Shown: positions 8,174 through 17,657, counted from the stretch's first letter. The stretch: DNA of 64,000 nt from Halobacillus hunanensis (GCF_900166655.1 NZ_FVZB01000006.1:496001-560000), one strand, 5' to 3'. The notes: generated from the sequence alone by a model not told the origin. Numbers and translations are program-made.

Positions 8174-10687
8174 TTATTTATCATGGAACGGATAACTCAC
8201 TAGATTGGTAAAAATACGATACCCACCCGGCACCTGATTCTGGATTTGCCGATACCAGACAAGGTTCGTATATAAATAGCTTCCCTCGCCGTAGTCGGTC
8301 ATTAATATCCCGCTGTCAAAAGGTTCTTCATTCGGATCCGCCATGCTGACGAACGTTTCAAACCTGTCATCCCATTCCATTGGGAAATACAAGCCTCTTT
8401 CTTGAACCCAATTGGACCAATCCTTCTCAGTGATAGTGTTCGGATAATTAAAGAGAGGATGGTTTGGTTTTTGGACGTGTACCTCAGCTGTTTCATCAGT
8501 AACTCGCCACTCAATCGATGGCTGACCAATAACTAGTTTGTATGGAGCCGTCGAATCCGAGTTCCAATTATCCCATGGTTTATTGTACTGTACGACAAGA
8601 TGGCCGCCATCTTCTGCGTATTGAAGCAGTCGCTTGTTATTATTCCGCAAATCCTCACGAGACAAGTAAGCCCTGACACCTGTTACGATCGTATCATATT
8701 GAGAGAGATCTCCTGATTTCAAATCTTCTGGTCCAAGTTTTGTTACATCCATGCCGATGCCCTGTAATCGATCAGCTACTTTATCAAAGCCGCTGTCAAT
8801 GTAACCGACTTTTAAGTTGTCAGGCATTTTCAAATCAAAGGCTACCCCTTCAACCTTGGCTGGCTGCAGATAGTACGAGGTATTGATATGTGCATAGTCA
8901 ATTTTTTGAACGTAGGTACTTAACGACTTTCCATTCGCTTTGACGACTGGCTGTATAGTAAATTCTCCCTTATTTACTTCCGTGCTTGGGGAGACCGTGA
9001 AGGTAACCGTTTGTGTTTCGTTCTCTTCACTGAAAGCTACAGGCTTCAACTCAGGTTCTGCCGTCCATCCATCTGGAATATCAAGTTCCACAGAAGTTTC
9101 AAGCGATCCTGAGGTGTTATTTTGTACTTTGGCTTCAACGGTAATTTCTTCAGGTACATCCAGTGTGTTAACAACTAAGCTGGTTGGATCCGATTGTATA
9201 GATACGTCTGGTAAAACGGCTACCGTACTCTCGGTTTGATAGCTTTGTTTTACTTCGGCGGGACCGACTGAATAAGATAGTTTGGTTTGTATACTAGACT
9301 CATCATATGGTTTAAAGTACTCGGCGTCTGAAGGGACAGTGACAGTAAATTCAACAGTTTTACTCTCTCCTGATTTTAAAAGAAAAGGTTTTGGTGATTC
9401 TTCAACCGTCCACCCTTCAGGTAGGCTTAAGGCCGGGTGAACATCTTTAAGAAGCTGTTTGCCGTTATTTTTCATGGTGACCGTTACATTCGTTTGCCCG
9501 TTCTGTACGAGGGTAGCGTCTTCAACCGCTGTCTGAACTTCCAAGCTGGAAGCCACCTTACTTACTTCAGTAAGCTGAACCTCTTTCACATCAAGCCGGA
9601 ACAAGATATCTTCTTTTTCTTTCGATTCTAAACGACTCTTTTCAGTCTTTGACTGCAAATGCCTTACTTCTTTAAGAGCCACATGTGCCTTTTTCAACGC
9701 TTGTGAGCGATCTGGATATTGTTTGATCACCTTATCAAGTGTTTTCTGTAAATGCGTCAGTTTGGCACTAAGACCCGGGTGTTCACTCTTTAGTCGGGAC
9801 CCGATCTCCTTAAAATCATAAGCTAAACCGTCAAACATATTTTCTTCATTTGATATTTCAGTCACGGACTTAGCAAGTCTTAAATAGACTGTTTCAGGTT
9901 CAGCCGGTATATCTTCCCCCATTCCCTGACTCTTGTGGAGATATCGTGATTTTTCACCAAGCTGCGGGTAGGTCATACCATAGATTGGATCATATTTCCC
10001 TATTTGCAGTGAAGTTGTGGAATTGCCTGAGTCAGCAGGCAGATAGAGTTTCTTCACTTGCCAAGTAGACAGCCCTTCTTCAAGCTGTTCAGGAAAAACT
10101 GTTGGATCGGCAGCATCTTCAAAGGCTCTTCTTGTTAATAAGTTAATCGCTCGATGATGGCCGTGCTGTGATTCAACGTTCAAAAAGGAAGGGAATAAAA
10201 TATCAGGCTTATAGGTTCGAATTCTGCGGATGAACCGTTTATAAGTAAGTTCTTCGCCCCATTTTTCCAACGTCTCTTCAGGACTTTTTGAGAAACCGAA
10301 ATCATAAATCGGATCGTCGGTCGTCTGGCTTAAATGAAACACTTCCACCCCTGTAACCTTTGAGGCTTCCTTCATTTCATTAGAGCGTATGATCCCTAGT
10401 GCATTGCCAAGTTCCTTACCGATTTCGTTTTGTCCGCCCTCACCGCGGTTAGCGATCAAACTGGCTGTTCTGATCCCAAGCCCTCTCGACAAATAAGCAA
10501 GCAGATGACTTCGCTCATCGTCGGGATGTGCTCCCGTATTCAGGAAACTGAGTGTCGTATCTAATGGCTTTAATTTGTTCCAGAGCTCAACATCCGGATC
10601 CGCTTTCCCTTTCCCATAGGAATTTAGCGGAGCAGCCAATGGAACAATTAACATCGCGATCAGAATTAATAACGAAAACTTTTTCAT
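8174..10687 (-). CDS. Secreted PIG-L/LmbE-family N-deacetylase with NEW3 and C-terminal glutaminase-like domains
   Basis: An 837-residue protein. Residues 1-25 form a signal peptide (LLILIAMLIVPLAAPLNSYG). The PIG-L domain spans about residues 45-290, with the zinc/catalytic motif AHPDDE (His54, Asp56, Asp57) and the distal HGHH at 175-178. Residues 380-590 hold two beta-rich repeats with the look of NEW3 domains (DATLVQNGQTNVTVTMKNNG; LPEGWTVEESP). The last 230 residues (KVGYIDSGFDKVADRL... GGHLVVQYN) recall a class-I glutaminase/ThuA-like fold. PIG-L enzymes remove N-acetyl groups from GlcNAc-type conjugates, so an exported glycoconjugate deacetylase is likely. It ends an operon of ABC importer plus lyase, 103 bases after the lyase gene. 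Confidence 0.8.
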   Translation of the reverse strand: MKKFSLLILIAMLIVPLAAPLNSYGKGKADPDVELWNKLKPLDTTLSFLNTGAHPDDERSHLLAYLSRGLGIRTASLIANRGEGGQNEIGKELGNALGIIRSNEMKEASKVTGVEVFHLSQTTDDPIYDFGFSKSPEETLEKWGEELTYKRFIRRIRTYKPDILFPSFLNVESQHGHHRAINLLTRRAFEDAADPTVFPEQLEEGLSTWQVKKLYLPADSGNSTTSLQIGKYDPIYGMTYPQLGEKSRYLHKSQGMGEDIPAEPETVYLRLAKSVTEISNEENMFDGLAYDFKEIGSRLKSEHPGLSAKLTHLQKTLDKVIKQYPDRSQALKKAHVALKEVRHLQSKTEKSRLESKEKEDILFRLDVKEVQLTEVSKVASSLEVQTAVEDATLVQNGQTNVTVTMKNNGKQLLKDVHPALSLPEGWTVEESPKPFLLKSGESKTVEFTVTVPSDAEYFKPYDESSIQTKLSYSVGPAEVKQSYQTESTVAVLPDVSIQSDPTSLVVNTLDVPEEITVEAKVQNNTSGSLETSVELDIPDGWTAEPELKPVAFSEENETQTVTFTVSPSTEVNKGEFTIQPVVKANGKSLSTYVQKIDYAHINTSYYLQPAKVEGVAFDLKMPDNLKVGYIDSGFDKVADRLQGIGMDVTKLGPEDLKSGDLSQYDTIVTGVRAYLSREDLRNNNKRLLQYAEDGGHLVVQYNKPWDNWNSDSTAPYKLVIGQPSIEWRVTDETAEVHVQKPNHPLFNYPNTITEKDWSNWVQERGLYFPMEWDDRFETFVSMADPNEEPFDSGILMTDYGEGSYLYTNLVWYRQIQNQVPGGYRIFTNLVSYPFHDK

Positions 10688-10790
10688 CCCATTCCCCTTT
10701 CTAAGTTGACATGTTCAGTAGATGCAGATTAAGAGAAGACTTGGAAAATTAAATCAGAACCACCCCCCTATGAACGAGTCAGCAGCACGA

Positions 10791-12188
10791 TCACTTTCTC
10801 CTTGCGATCATCGCCATTACAACGTCAGGATTTGGTCCGCCCGTCACCTTTCTTCTTTCTACAAAACAAACAGGATCAATAATCGCCTCCCAATCTTCTT
10901 TCTTCAGTTCCACATCACCTATCCACTCATTAATTTGGGATAACGATATTTCATACAACTCTTTACTCAAGTGCAATGCTTTTTTGGCGATCAAACTAGC
11001 GGTTTGATGTGCTTTTCTAAAAGGTACTCCATAATCACGGGCGAGTACATCGGCTAATTCAGTAATCGTAATCATATTTTCGCGGGCTTGCTTCTGTCCC
11101 CTTTCCTTGTCAAAATTCATCGTTACAATGACAGCATGCATAAGACGCAACACGCGTGAACCCTTTTTGAACCCATTATAGATATGCGGCTGCAGGTCAT
11201 CTTCCGTATCATTAATATCTCCATAAGGTGTATTGTGGATCATATGAACGACCGCCATCCCCTCTGCGGCTGCACTGCTCGCTAAAGCACGAGAATGTTC
11301 AATCGAAACAGGATTTCGTTTCTGTGGCATAATACTGCTGATTTGTACGTAGGCATCTGAGACGTTTAACAAACCGACTTCCTTAGATGCCATGCGGAGA
11401 AACTCTTGGATCCAGCGACCAATATTGTTCATTAAGCTGACAAGCGCTTGACCTGCTTCAATCAAGTAGTCTCCCGCTGCAATCGCATCATAAGAGTTTT
11501 CGACCAATCCATCAAAACCGAGCAGTTCAACCATTCGCTCCCGATTAATCGGAAAACCGGTTGTTGTAATAGCTGCCGCTCCCATTGGTGATTGATTCAC
11601 GGTTTGATACGCCTGCTTTAACCGCATTATATCTCTTTGCAAATTGTCATAAACCGCCACTAAATAATGTCCAAACGTTGTCGGTTGGGCCGGCTGTGTA
11701 TGAGTATGAGCTGGCATAATCGAATCAACGTGCTGTTCTGCCTGCACTAGAATAGCTTCACCAAGCTGCTTCGTCTCACGGATTGCCTGTTTAAGATAAT
11801 CCCTGATTACAATTCGATACATCGTCTCGCCCATATCGTTCCGACTTTTAGCCATGTGCATTTTCCCAGCTAATTCTTCACCGATGTAATCACCAATCTT
11901 TGATTCAATTAAAAAAAACAAATCCTCGTAACCCGAGGAATAGTTTAGTTGACGTTTATCAAGACTCTCTACCGCTTCAATCCCTTTTAAAATAGCAGCC
12001 TTCTCTTCACTGGTCAGGATCCCCTGCTCTTCTAGCATTGTCGTATGTGCTTTATGAACCATAAACATCGCATCCAATAAATGTTCTTTTTGATCGTAAA
12101 ACACTGGTTTCAACAAGGACTCTACATACGTTTTTCCTGGAAAAGTTATCCCGTCACTGTGTTCGAACTGTTCTTTAGCACGGCTCAT
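10791..12188 (-). CDS. Argininosuccinate lyase-like member of the fumarase/aspartase superfamily
   Basis: Encodes 465 residues from ATG 12188 (GGGGTG ten bases upstream; a TTG at 12206 is less likely). The superfamily signature SSIMPQKRNP is at residues 284-293, with GKMHMAKSRND (108-118) and THTQPAQPTTFGHYL (162-176) aligning with the argininosuccinate lyase motifs. The Arg of the usual HTGRSRND is Lys, and THLQ reads THTQ. No argG is nearby; instead the gene lies 20 bases after an ABC permease gene. It probably eliminates fumarate (or an analogue) from an imported N-succinyl/aspartyl-type compound, as EDDS lyase does for aminopolycarboxylates. True arginine biosynthesis seems unlikely but is not excluded. 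Confidence 0.75.
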   Translation of the reverse strand: MSRAKEQFEHSDGITFPGKTYVESLLKPVFYDQKEHLLDAMFMVHKAHTTMLEEQGILTSEEKAAILKGIEAVESLDKRQLNYSSGYEDLFFLIESKIGDYIGEELAGKMHMAKSRNDMGETMYRIVIRDYLKQAIRETKQLGEAILVQAEQHVDSIMPAHTHTQPAQPTTFGHYLVAVYDNLQRDIMRLKQAYQTVNQSPMGAAAITTTGFPINRERMVELLGFDGLVENSYDAIAAGDYLIEAGQALVSLMNNIGRWIQEFLRMASKEVGLLNVSDAYVQISSIMPQKRNPVSIEHSRALASSAAAEGMAVVHMIHNTPYGDINDTEDDLQPHIYNGFKKGSRVLRLMHAVIVTMNFDKERGQKQARENMITITELADVLARDYGVPFRKAHQTASLIAKKALHLSKELYEISLSQINEWIGDVELKKEDWEAIIDPVCFVERRKVTGGPNPDVVMAMIARRK

Positions 12189-12208
12189 TAGAAACATGCA
12201 CCCCAAAT

Positions 12209-13897
12209 TTATAATGTATTTTCAGATTTAACACCTAAAAACTTATAAGCTACAAACAGGACGATCGCAATTATACCCACCTGAATCATTCCATAGGCTG
12301 CTGCCTGACCAATGTTAAACTGCCTTAATTGATTCATAATCTCAATCGAAATAGGCCGGTTGCCAATGGTATAAAGCAGTACGGACGTCGGAAATTCTCC
12401 TACAGCCTGAACAAATGCAAGCAACGTACCACTCAGCACACCCGGCATGATAATCGGAATCACGACACGTCTAAAGGTGTAAAGCCACTTGGCTCCTAAG
12501 TTTTGTGCAGCCTCTTCAATCGAATCATCCATTTGTTCTAGTACAGCAGATGTCGACCTGACCACAAGCGGGATGAAGCGGATAAAGTAGGCAAGCGGCA
12601 AGATCCAAAATGTCCCTACGAGCACTTTTCCAAATGAAAACGGAGAAGCCTGGTTAAACGCCAGAATTAAATTCATACCAACAACAGTCGCAGGTAAAGC
12701 CCAAGGTATCATGACGAGAATATCGACGAGATTCTTCCCTATAAAACTACGCTTCACAAGGGCATAAGAGGTGATAATGCCAAATACGAACACACCGATA
12801 CAGGCTAAAGCCGACATGATCAAACTATTTTTCACAGGATCCCAAATATTTGGATCTTCAAATAGTAACCTGAAGTTTTCAAGGCTGAAGGCTTGCGGAT
12901 AAGTCTGCCATGTCCATCCTCCCTCAGGTACAAGGGATAGAAGCATTAACGTGGCATGTGGCAATAGCAAAATAATCATCGCCACTATTCCTAGTGATAC
13001 CATGCACCATTTTAATAGTGGGTTACTGACTTCACTGCGATGAGCTCCAATTCCTTTACTGGCCATCCGATAATCCTTGCGCCCCTGGTACCAGCGCATA
13101 AATAATAGAAAAGAGATTGAGACGGCTGATAGAATAACAGACTGGGTTGCCGCCATTTCCAAATTGCCATTCACTTTTGAAAAATAGATTTGCAGACTTA
13201 ATACCCGATAACCCCCTGCCAGTAAAAAAGGCGCACTAAAAGAGGCCATCGAAACCATAAACACTAATAAAGAGGCAGCCACCAATCCCGGGGTTAACAG
13301 AGGAAAGGTCACCTTTCTAAACACACTAAATTTACTAGAACCTAGATTGTAGGCTGCTTCTTCTAAAGAAGGATCAATATTATTTAAAGCTGATGAAGTT
13401 GTCATATAAAAGTATGGGTACATTGTATAAGCGTGTACTAGCAATATCCCCGAAACCCCTCCGATACTGAAGGGAATCTCAGATAGGTTGAATAGATCTT
13501 TGATTGCATTGGGAACTAAGCCGGCTTCTCCATATAAAAACATAAACGCCATGACCCCAACCAGGGAAGGAAGAACAATCGGCATAATGGCAATGTTTGA
13601 AAAGAATTGACGTCCTGGAAAATCATAACGGTTAAAAATATATGCTAAAGGGATCCCAATCAAAGCACTAAAGAGTACCGATAATAAAGAAATATAAACG
13701 GAGTGCCAAAGGGCTTCTAAATTGGCAGCGGCTTTTGTTCCAAAGAAATCTTGATAATTTTGCAATGAGAAGAGTCCATTTCGTTTAAAACTTTCAAGCA
13801 GCGTTTCGATCGACGGATAAAGAACATACCCAACTAAGACGACAAGTACGGGAATTAATAGGAGTAATGTTTTTCGATGTTCAGCCTTTAACTTCAT
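12209..13897 (-). CDS. ABC importer permease, duplicated (FbpB/AfuB type)
   Basis: This 562-residue protein is two fused binding-protein-dependent permease domains, each with about six membrane helices. The EAA loops read LEEAAYNLGSSKFSVFRKV (first half) and IEEAAQNLGAKWLYTFRRV (second half). Fused permeases of this size are typical of ferric-iron, 2-aminoethylphosphonate and thiamine importers. The gene lies four bases after the ATPase gene and 20 before the lyase, within a tight operon with a matching binding protein. Confidence 0.88.
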   Translation of the reverse strand: MKLKAEHRKTLLLLIPVLVVLVGYVLYPSIETLLESFKRNGLFSLQNYQDFFGTKAAANLEALWHSVYISLLSVLFSALIGIPLAYIFNRYDFPGRQFFSNIAIMPIVLPSLVGVMAFMFLYGEAGLVPNAIKDLFNLSEIPFSIGGVSGILLVHAYTMYPYFYMTTSSALNNIDPSLEEAAYNLGSSKFSVFRKVTFPLLTPGLVAASLLVFMVSMASFSAPFLLAGGYRVLSLQIYFSKVNGNLEMAATQSVILSAVSISFLLFMRWYQGRKDYRMASKGIGAHRSEVSNPLLKWCMVSLGIVAMIILLLPHATLMLLSLVPEGGWTWQTYPQAFSLENFRLLFEDPNIWDPVKNSLIMSALACIGVFVFGIITSYALVKRSFIGKNLVDILVMIPWALPATVVGMNLILAFNQASPFSFGKVLVGTFWILPLAYFIRFIPLVVRSTSAVLEQMDDSIEEAAQNLGAKWLYTFRRVVIPIIMPGVLSGTLLAFVQAVGEFPTSVLLYTIGNRPISIEIMNQLRQFNIGQAAAYGMIQVGIIAIVLFVAYKFLGVKSENTL

Positions 13898-13901
13898 CGT
13901 G

Positions 13902-15002
13902 TCACTCCCTTGCCCTTGGAATCACGCGTATTTGGTCCTCCGGCATGTGCACACTAACGGTTGCTCCCTCCGCAAAATACGTACTTGGTCCTTGATTTAA
14001 ACCAGTAGCCCTAAGTGTTATTTCTTCATTTATTTTTATAAAAGTATGAACAGATGCGCCGGTAAACTGCACAAGGGACACTTCACCTGTCCATACATTG
14101 TGCAGCTCTGTCAACTCCTCATCGCTGACTTGAATTGCTTCTGGCCTGATGGAGATCATTAATTCATCATCTTCGTGATAAGTTGCTATGTTCTGTTTAG
14201 AGTTTCTCACACGTATGGGGCTTTTAAGAGAATCGGAATTGAAAACGAACACTTCTTCTTGTTTCTTATCCAGTGTTACTGGTGATAAATTGGTTTCTCC
14301 AATAAACTCAGCTACAAAATCATTCACAGGTTCGTTATAAATATCAGTTGGGGTTCCCATCTGCTGGCACTTCCCATCCTTAAATACAGCGATTCGATCA
14401 CTCATCGTTAAAGCTTCAACTTGGTCATGGGTTACGTAAATGGTTGTAATGCCATACTCTCGCTGCAACCTTAGTATTTCCGTGCGCATTTCATCTCGCA
14501 ATCTAGCATCCAAGTTACTAAGCGGTTCGTCTAACAGTAAAATATCGGGTTCAATCACGAGTGCCCTGGCTAAGGCAACTCGTTGTTGCTGTCCGCCGCT
14601 TAGTTGACTAACCTGTCGCTGTATATATGATTCCAGACGAACTTTTTTTAGGACATCCTCTACCCTTTTCCTCGTTTCGGCTTTACTAATTTTCCTCACT
14701 CTCAAACCAAAAGCAACATTTTCAAACACTGTCATATGAGGAAAAAGGGCATAGTTTTGAAATACCATGCCCGTATTTCTTTTCTCAGGTGGGACTGTCG
14801 TCATATCTTTATTGTTAAATTTGACTTTACCGTGGGTAGGGTAATAGAATCCGGCAATCATTCGAAGCGTTGTCGTTTTCCCGCAGCCACTGGGACCGAG
14901 AAAAGTAAAAAACTCGCCCTCTTCGATTAATAAATCTAAATCTCTGACCGCCGTTACATTACCGAATTGTTTTGTAATCGTTGATAAATTCACTGTTGAC
15001 AT
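13902..15002 (-). CDS. ABC importer ATP-binding protein (PotA/FbpC family)
   Basis: A 366-residue ATPase with Walker A GPSGCGKTT (about 37-45), signature LSGGQQQR, Walker B LLLDEPLSNLD and the His switch in YVTHDQ. A C-terminal regulatory TOBE-like region from about 235 contains SIRPEAIQVS. It energises the permease encoded immediately downstream. Members of this family drive uptake of iron, spermidine, sulfate or phosphonates, so the family does not fix the substrate. It lies 30 bases after the binding-protein gene. Confidence 0.9.
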   Translation of the reverse strand: MSTVNLSTITKQFGNVTAVRDLDLLIEEGEFFTFLGPSGCGKTTTLRMIAGFYYPTHGKVKFNNKDMTTVPPEKRNTGMVFQNYALFPHMTVFENVAFGLRVRKISKAETRKRVEDVLKKVRLESYIQRQVSQLSGGQQQRVALARALVIEPDILLLDEPLSNLDARLRDEMRTEILRLQREYGITTIYVTHDQVEALTMSDRIAVFKDGKCQQMGTPTDIYNEPVNDFVAEFIGETNLSPVTLDKKQEEVFVFNSDSLKSPIRVRNSKQNIATYHEDDELMISIRPEAIQVSDEELTELHNVWTGEVSLVQFTGASVHTFIKINEEITLRATGLNQGPSTYFAEGATVSVHMPEDQIRVIPRARE

Positions 15003-15032
15003 GAATCAACAACTCCCTTTATCTAATAAGTT

Positions 15033-16148
15033 CTATTGCTGGCTTTTATCCTTCTCAGTGTTCTTAATTTTTGTATCCCAATGTTCCATCCACTCTTGTG
15101 ACTTTTCCTGAAAAAGAGTCCAGTCAATGTCCATTGGCTTAATATCCGTTTCCGTAATCCAGTCAGGCAAGCTTTCTATATCCTCACGAGTCGGAATGCG
15201 GTAGTATTTTTCGGCTAATAGTTTGGCAGCTTCTTTCGTATTCACAAACTCGTAAAAGGCTTTGGCAGCTTTAGGATGCGGCGCACCTTTTACAAGAGCA
15301 ATTCCTTCCGTCAGCACAGGTGTGCCGCTCTCCGGAATAACATAATCAAACGGATACCCTTTTTCTTTTGCTAACATGACCGTGTCCGGCATATTCCAGA
15401 CGGATAAGGAGCCGACACCTTTTGCCACCTGGTTATACATAATTTCCGGGTTGGCCGCATATTCCTTCGTATTCTCGTCGAGTTTCTGCAACCATTCATA
15501 CCCCGCCTCAGGACTCTGTGTTTCTTGATACGTACGATAAATCATCGAGGAGAATATCGTGCGCATCGTTCCTGAAGCCAACGGATAACGAATGATGATT
15601 TCATCTTTCCACTTAGGATCAAGAAGATCATCCCAATCCTTAGGTGCTTCTTCTGGTGAGATTTCTTTTGTATTGTACAAAATAACTTCTGGTGTAATAG
15701 ATGTTCCTGACCACATCCAATCCTCATCGTGGTACATATCAGGAAGAGCATCTGCATAAGAAGGCTTATATTTAGCCAACAAGCTTTCTTCTTTCGCTTT
15801 ATCAAAATTCACCTGGGGTGCCCCCCACCATACATCGGCCTGAGGATTATTCTTCTCCGAACGAACCCGGTCTAAAATTTCCTGGGAACCCATATCTAAA
15901 AATTGCATATCGACGTCATATTCAGCCTCAAATTGTTTCTCAAACTCACTTAAAATGTCACTGCCATGCGGCGAATACACAACTACCTTATCTTCCAGTT
16001 CTGCAGAGGAACCAGAATCTTTTGCTTTTTCACTAGACTTCTCAGCTGTTTCCTCACTTGATCCTCCCGCCATACAACCCGCAAGAACAAAAAGCAGTAC
16101 TGCTACAAAGAGAGAAGAAACGAGCCAATTCTTTTTAATTATATTCAT
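15033..16148 (-). CDS. Substrate-binding lipoprotein of the ABC importer (AfuA/COG1840 type)
   Basis: A 371-residue lipoprotein with a signal peptide and lipobox LAGC (Cys25), then a Ser/Glu/Lys-rich linker. The mature domain begins VVVYSPHGSDILSEFEKQFE and includes RSEKNNPQADVWWG, the pattern of the ferric-iron/aminoethylphosphonate binding-protein class. It carries ligand to the fused permease. It starts 14 bases after the ROK gene. The ligand may be an iron chelate, a phosphonate or an amino-acid/sugar conjugate; the operon partners (lyase and deacetylase) favour an organic conjugate. Confidence 0.85.
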   Translation of the reverse strand: MNIIKKNWLVSSLFVAVLLFVLAGCMAGGSSEETAEKSSEKAKDSGSSAELEDKVVVYSPHGSDILSEFEKQFEAEYDVDMQFLDMGSQEILDRVRSEKNNPQADVWWGAPQVNFDKAKEESLLAKYKPSYADALPDMYHDEDWMWSGTSITPEVILYNTKEISPEEAPKDWDDLLDPKWKDEIIIRYPLASGTMRTIFSSMIYRTYQETQSPEAGYEWLQKLDENTKEYAANPEIMYNQVAKGVGSLSVWNMPDTVMLAKEKGYPFDYVIPESGTPVLTEGIALVKGAPHPKAAKAFYEFVNTKEAAKLLAEKYYRIPTREDIESLPDWITETDIKPMDIDWTLFQEKSQEWMEHWDTKIKNTEKDKSQQ

Positions 16149-16162
16149 AATACAACCCCCTA

Positions 16163-17326
16163 TTAAATTTCAATCAAGGTATCCGACTCTTTCAAAAACA
16201 GCGCCACAGCCCCGATGACACCCGCTTCTTTACCAAAGGAAGTAGGCATGACTTCATATGTTCCTGGCGTATAACGCTCCATTATCTTCATCATCTGTTC
16301 CCTGATGATCGAATAGGATCCGCTGACACCACCCCCTAATATCACGAGCTCCGGGTCAAATAATGACACGTAATTGGCCACGCCTAGCGCTAAATTCTCC
16401 AGTGCAAAATCAACTACTTCCACAGCCTGCCTGTGTTGCTGCTGGTAAAGCTCGAACGCCTCTTTTGCCGTAACTATTGTACCTAGCCGCTCAGATAACC
16501 GGTTCCCAATAGATGAGCCACTGGCTATACTCTCCAAAAATCCATACCCTTCATAAACGGGATGGTAATGATCGGCATGTACTCGATCCGTAACTACATA
16601 GCCAATCTCCCCTGCACTATAGTTGCTCCCTCGAAATAACCTTCCATTCACCATGATTCCACTGCCAATTCCTGTACCGATCGCGATATAAATGAGGTTA
16701 TTCTTGCCGCGGCCAACTCCTTTCCAATGCTCACCAAGAACGTTAATATTCACGTCATTATCGATATATATGGGAAGGTCAAAAATCCCCTTTAGCTTTT
16801 CTCTTACGGGATAACGGTTCCATTTAAGAGCAGGAGCCTCTTTCACTATTCCTGTTTCTATATTGGTGATCCCAGGAATTCCAGCTCCGACACCTAGAAT
16901 CTTCTGATCATCAATTTTTAACTCCTGTTTCATAATGTCCACATGCTGCTTGATGACGGTAAACAAATCCTTATCCAAATGTTCCTGAGTTGGGAATTCC
17001 CGATAGGAGCAAACCTCCCCATTTAAATCAGCTATACCTAGGGCTACATTCGTCCCGCCAAAATCTATCCCAATCATGAAAGCTTTTTTAGGATTAAAGG
17101 TGAGATTTACCGGCTTTCTTCCCCCGTTGGTGGAAGCCTCCCCACATCCAACTTTTCGAATCCACCCTTCCTCCAATAATGTGTCAACAAGACTAGATAC
17201 GGTTGGTTTGCTAAGTGAAAGCTTTTTGGCAATATTGGCTCGGGAAACAGCTCCCCCCTCCCGTACACATGTTAAAATTCGCTTTTGATTAGTTTTTTTA
17301 ATGTAACTGGCATTTCCACTCTGCAT
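16163..17326 (-). CDS. ROK-family repressor with N-terminal winged helix, zinc motif lost
   Basis: Encodes 387 residues. Residues 10-65 are a MarR-like winged helix (SRANIAKKLSLSKPTVSSLVD), and from residue 80 comes the ROK kinase-like fold (GIDFGGTNVALGI, GIPGITNIETG, IAIGTGIGSGIMVNG). The zinc motif CxCGxxGCxE that most ROK proteins carry is absent: the region reads VVTDRVHADHYHPVYEGYGFLE-like without cysteines. The protein is probably a regulator that senses a sugar or sugar-derived ligand. It is the first gene of the ABC/lyase/PIG-L operon, and an operator-like repeat lies 43 bases upstream, so autoregulation is likely. AAGGGG precedes the ATG. Confidence 0.85.
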   Translation of the reverse strand: MQSGNASYIKKTNQKRILTCVREGGAVSRANIAKKLSLSKPTVSSLVDTLLEEGWIRKVGCGEASTNGGRKPVNLTFNPKKAFMIGIDFGGTNVALGIADLNGEVCSYREFPTQEHLDKDLFTVIKQHVDIMKQELKIDDQKILGVGAGIPGITNIETGIVKEAPALKWNRYPVREKLKGIFDLPIYIDNDVNINVLGEHWKGVGRGKNNLIYIAIGTGIGSGIMVNGRLFRGSNYSAGEIGYVVTDRVHADHYHPVYEGYGFLESIASGSSIGNRLSERLGTIVTAKEAFELYQQQHRQAVEVVDFALENLALGVANYVSLFDPELVILGGGVSGSYSIIREQMMKIMERYTPGTYEVMPTSFGKEAGVIGAVALFLKESDTLIEI

Positions 17327-17368
17327 TGAATAAGCCCCTTAGCCTGCGGATTTAGACTTATGATTCAG

Positions 17369-17413
17369 TTAGTAAAGTTTACTTACTAATTCGTTTGGTT
17401 CATTCTATGTCAA
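17369..17413 (-). promoter_or_regulatory. Promoter and ROK operator of the ABC/lyase/PIG-L operon
   Basis: A perfect TTGACA -35 (17408-17413) is followed after 18 bases by TTAGTA (17384-17389). The -10 region is overlapped by an inverted repeat with arms TTAGTAA (17369-17375) and TTACTAA (17383-17389). TTAGT...ACTAA arms are typical of ROK/XylR operators. The overlap with the -10 predicts repression by the ROK protein encoded directly downstream. Confidence 0.6.
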
Positions 17414-17454
17414 TGTAAATGGGCTTAGAACTTTAGAAAAATAACCTCTGATGA

Positions 17455-17622
17455 TAGTGCGTTAGCGTTAGGGTGGAACCTTCTTGAGTTGGGGCCGAAC
17501 CTTATCGTTTTAGGGGAGAATCATTGAAGGTTAGGGGAGAATACTGACGACTTAAGTCCGAATCCCCTTGAGTCAGGGAAGAATCATGGCTCTCCAGGGT
17601 TGAATCCCGAAATGCTGCGGAA
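17455..17622. repeat. Degenerate tandem repeat with exact 21-bp period (seven units)
   Basis: The word GAA(C/T)(C/A) recurs at 17476, 17497, 17518, 17539, 17560, 17581 and 17602, always 21 bases apart. The tail of each unit tends to TTAGGGGA or close to it. A partial unit ends at 17475. No gene or good open frame covers this stretch. The exact period with low sequence conservation is unusual. The arrangement resembles the two-to-three-unit array at 19909-19971, which also has a 21-bp step. Confidence 0.7.
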
Positions 17623-17657
17623 CAGGAATACTGCAGACGATACTACTACACACAAAA

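Noticed and set aside
10791-12188. Arginine biosynthesis argH
   Set aside because: No argG or other arg gene is near, motif residues differ, and the gene is embedded in an importer operon; kept only as a lyase-family call.
17455-17622. CRISPR array
   Set aside because: Units are 21 bases in total with no conserved direct repeat plus spacer structure, and no cas genes are present.
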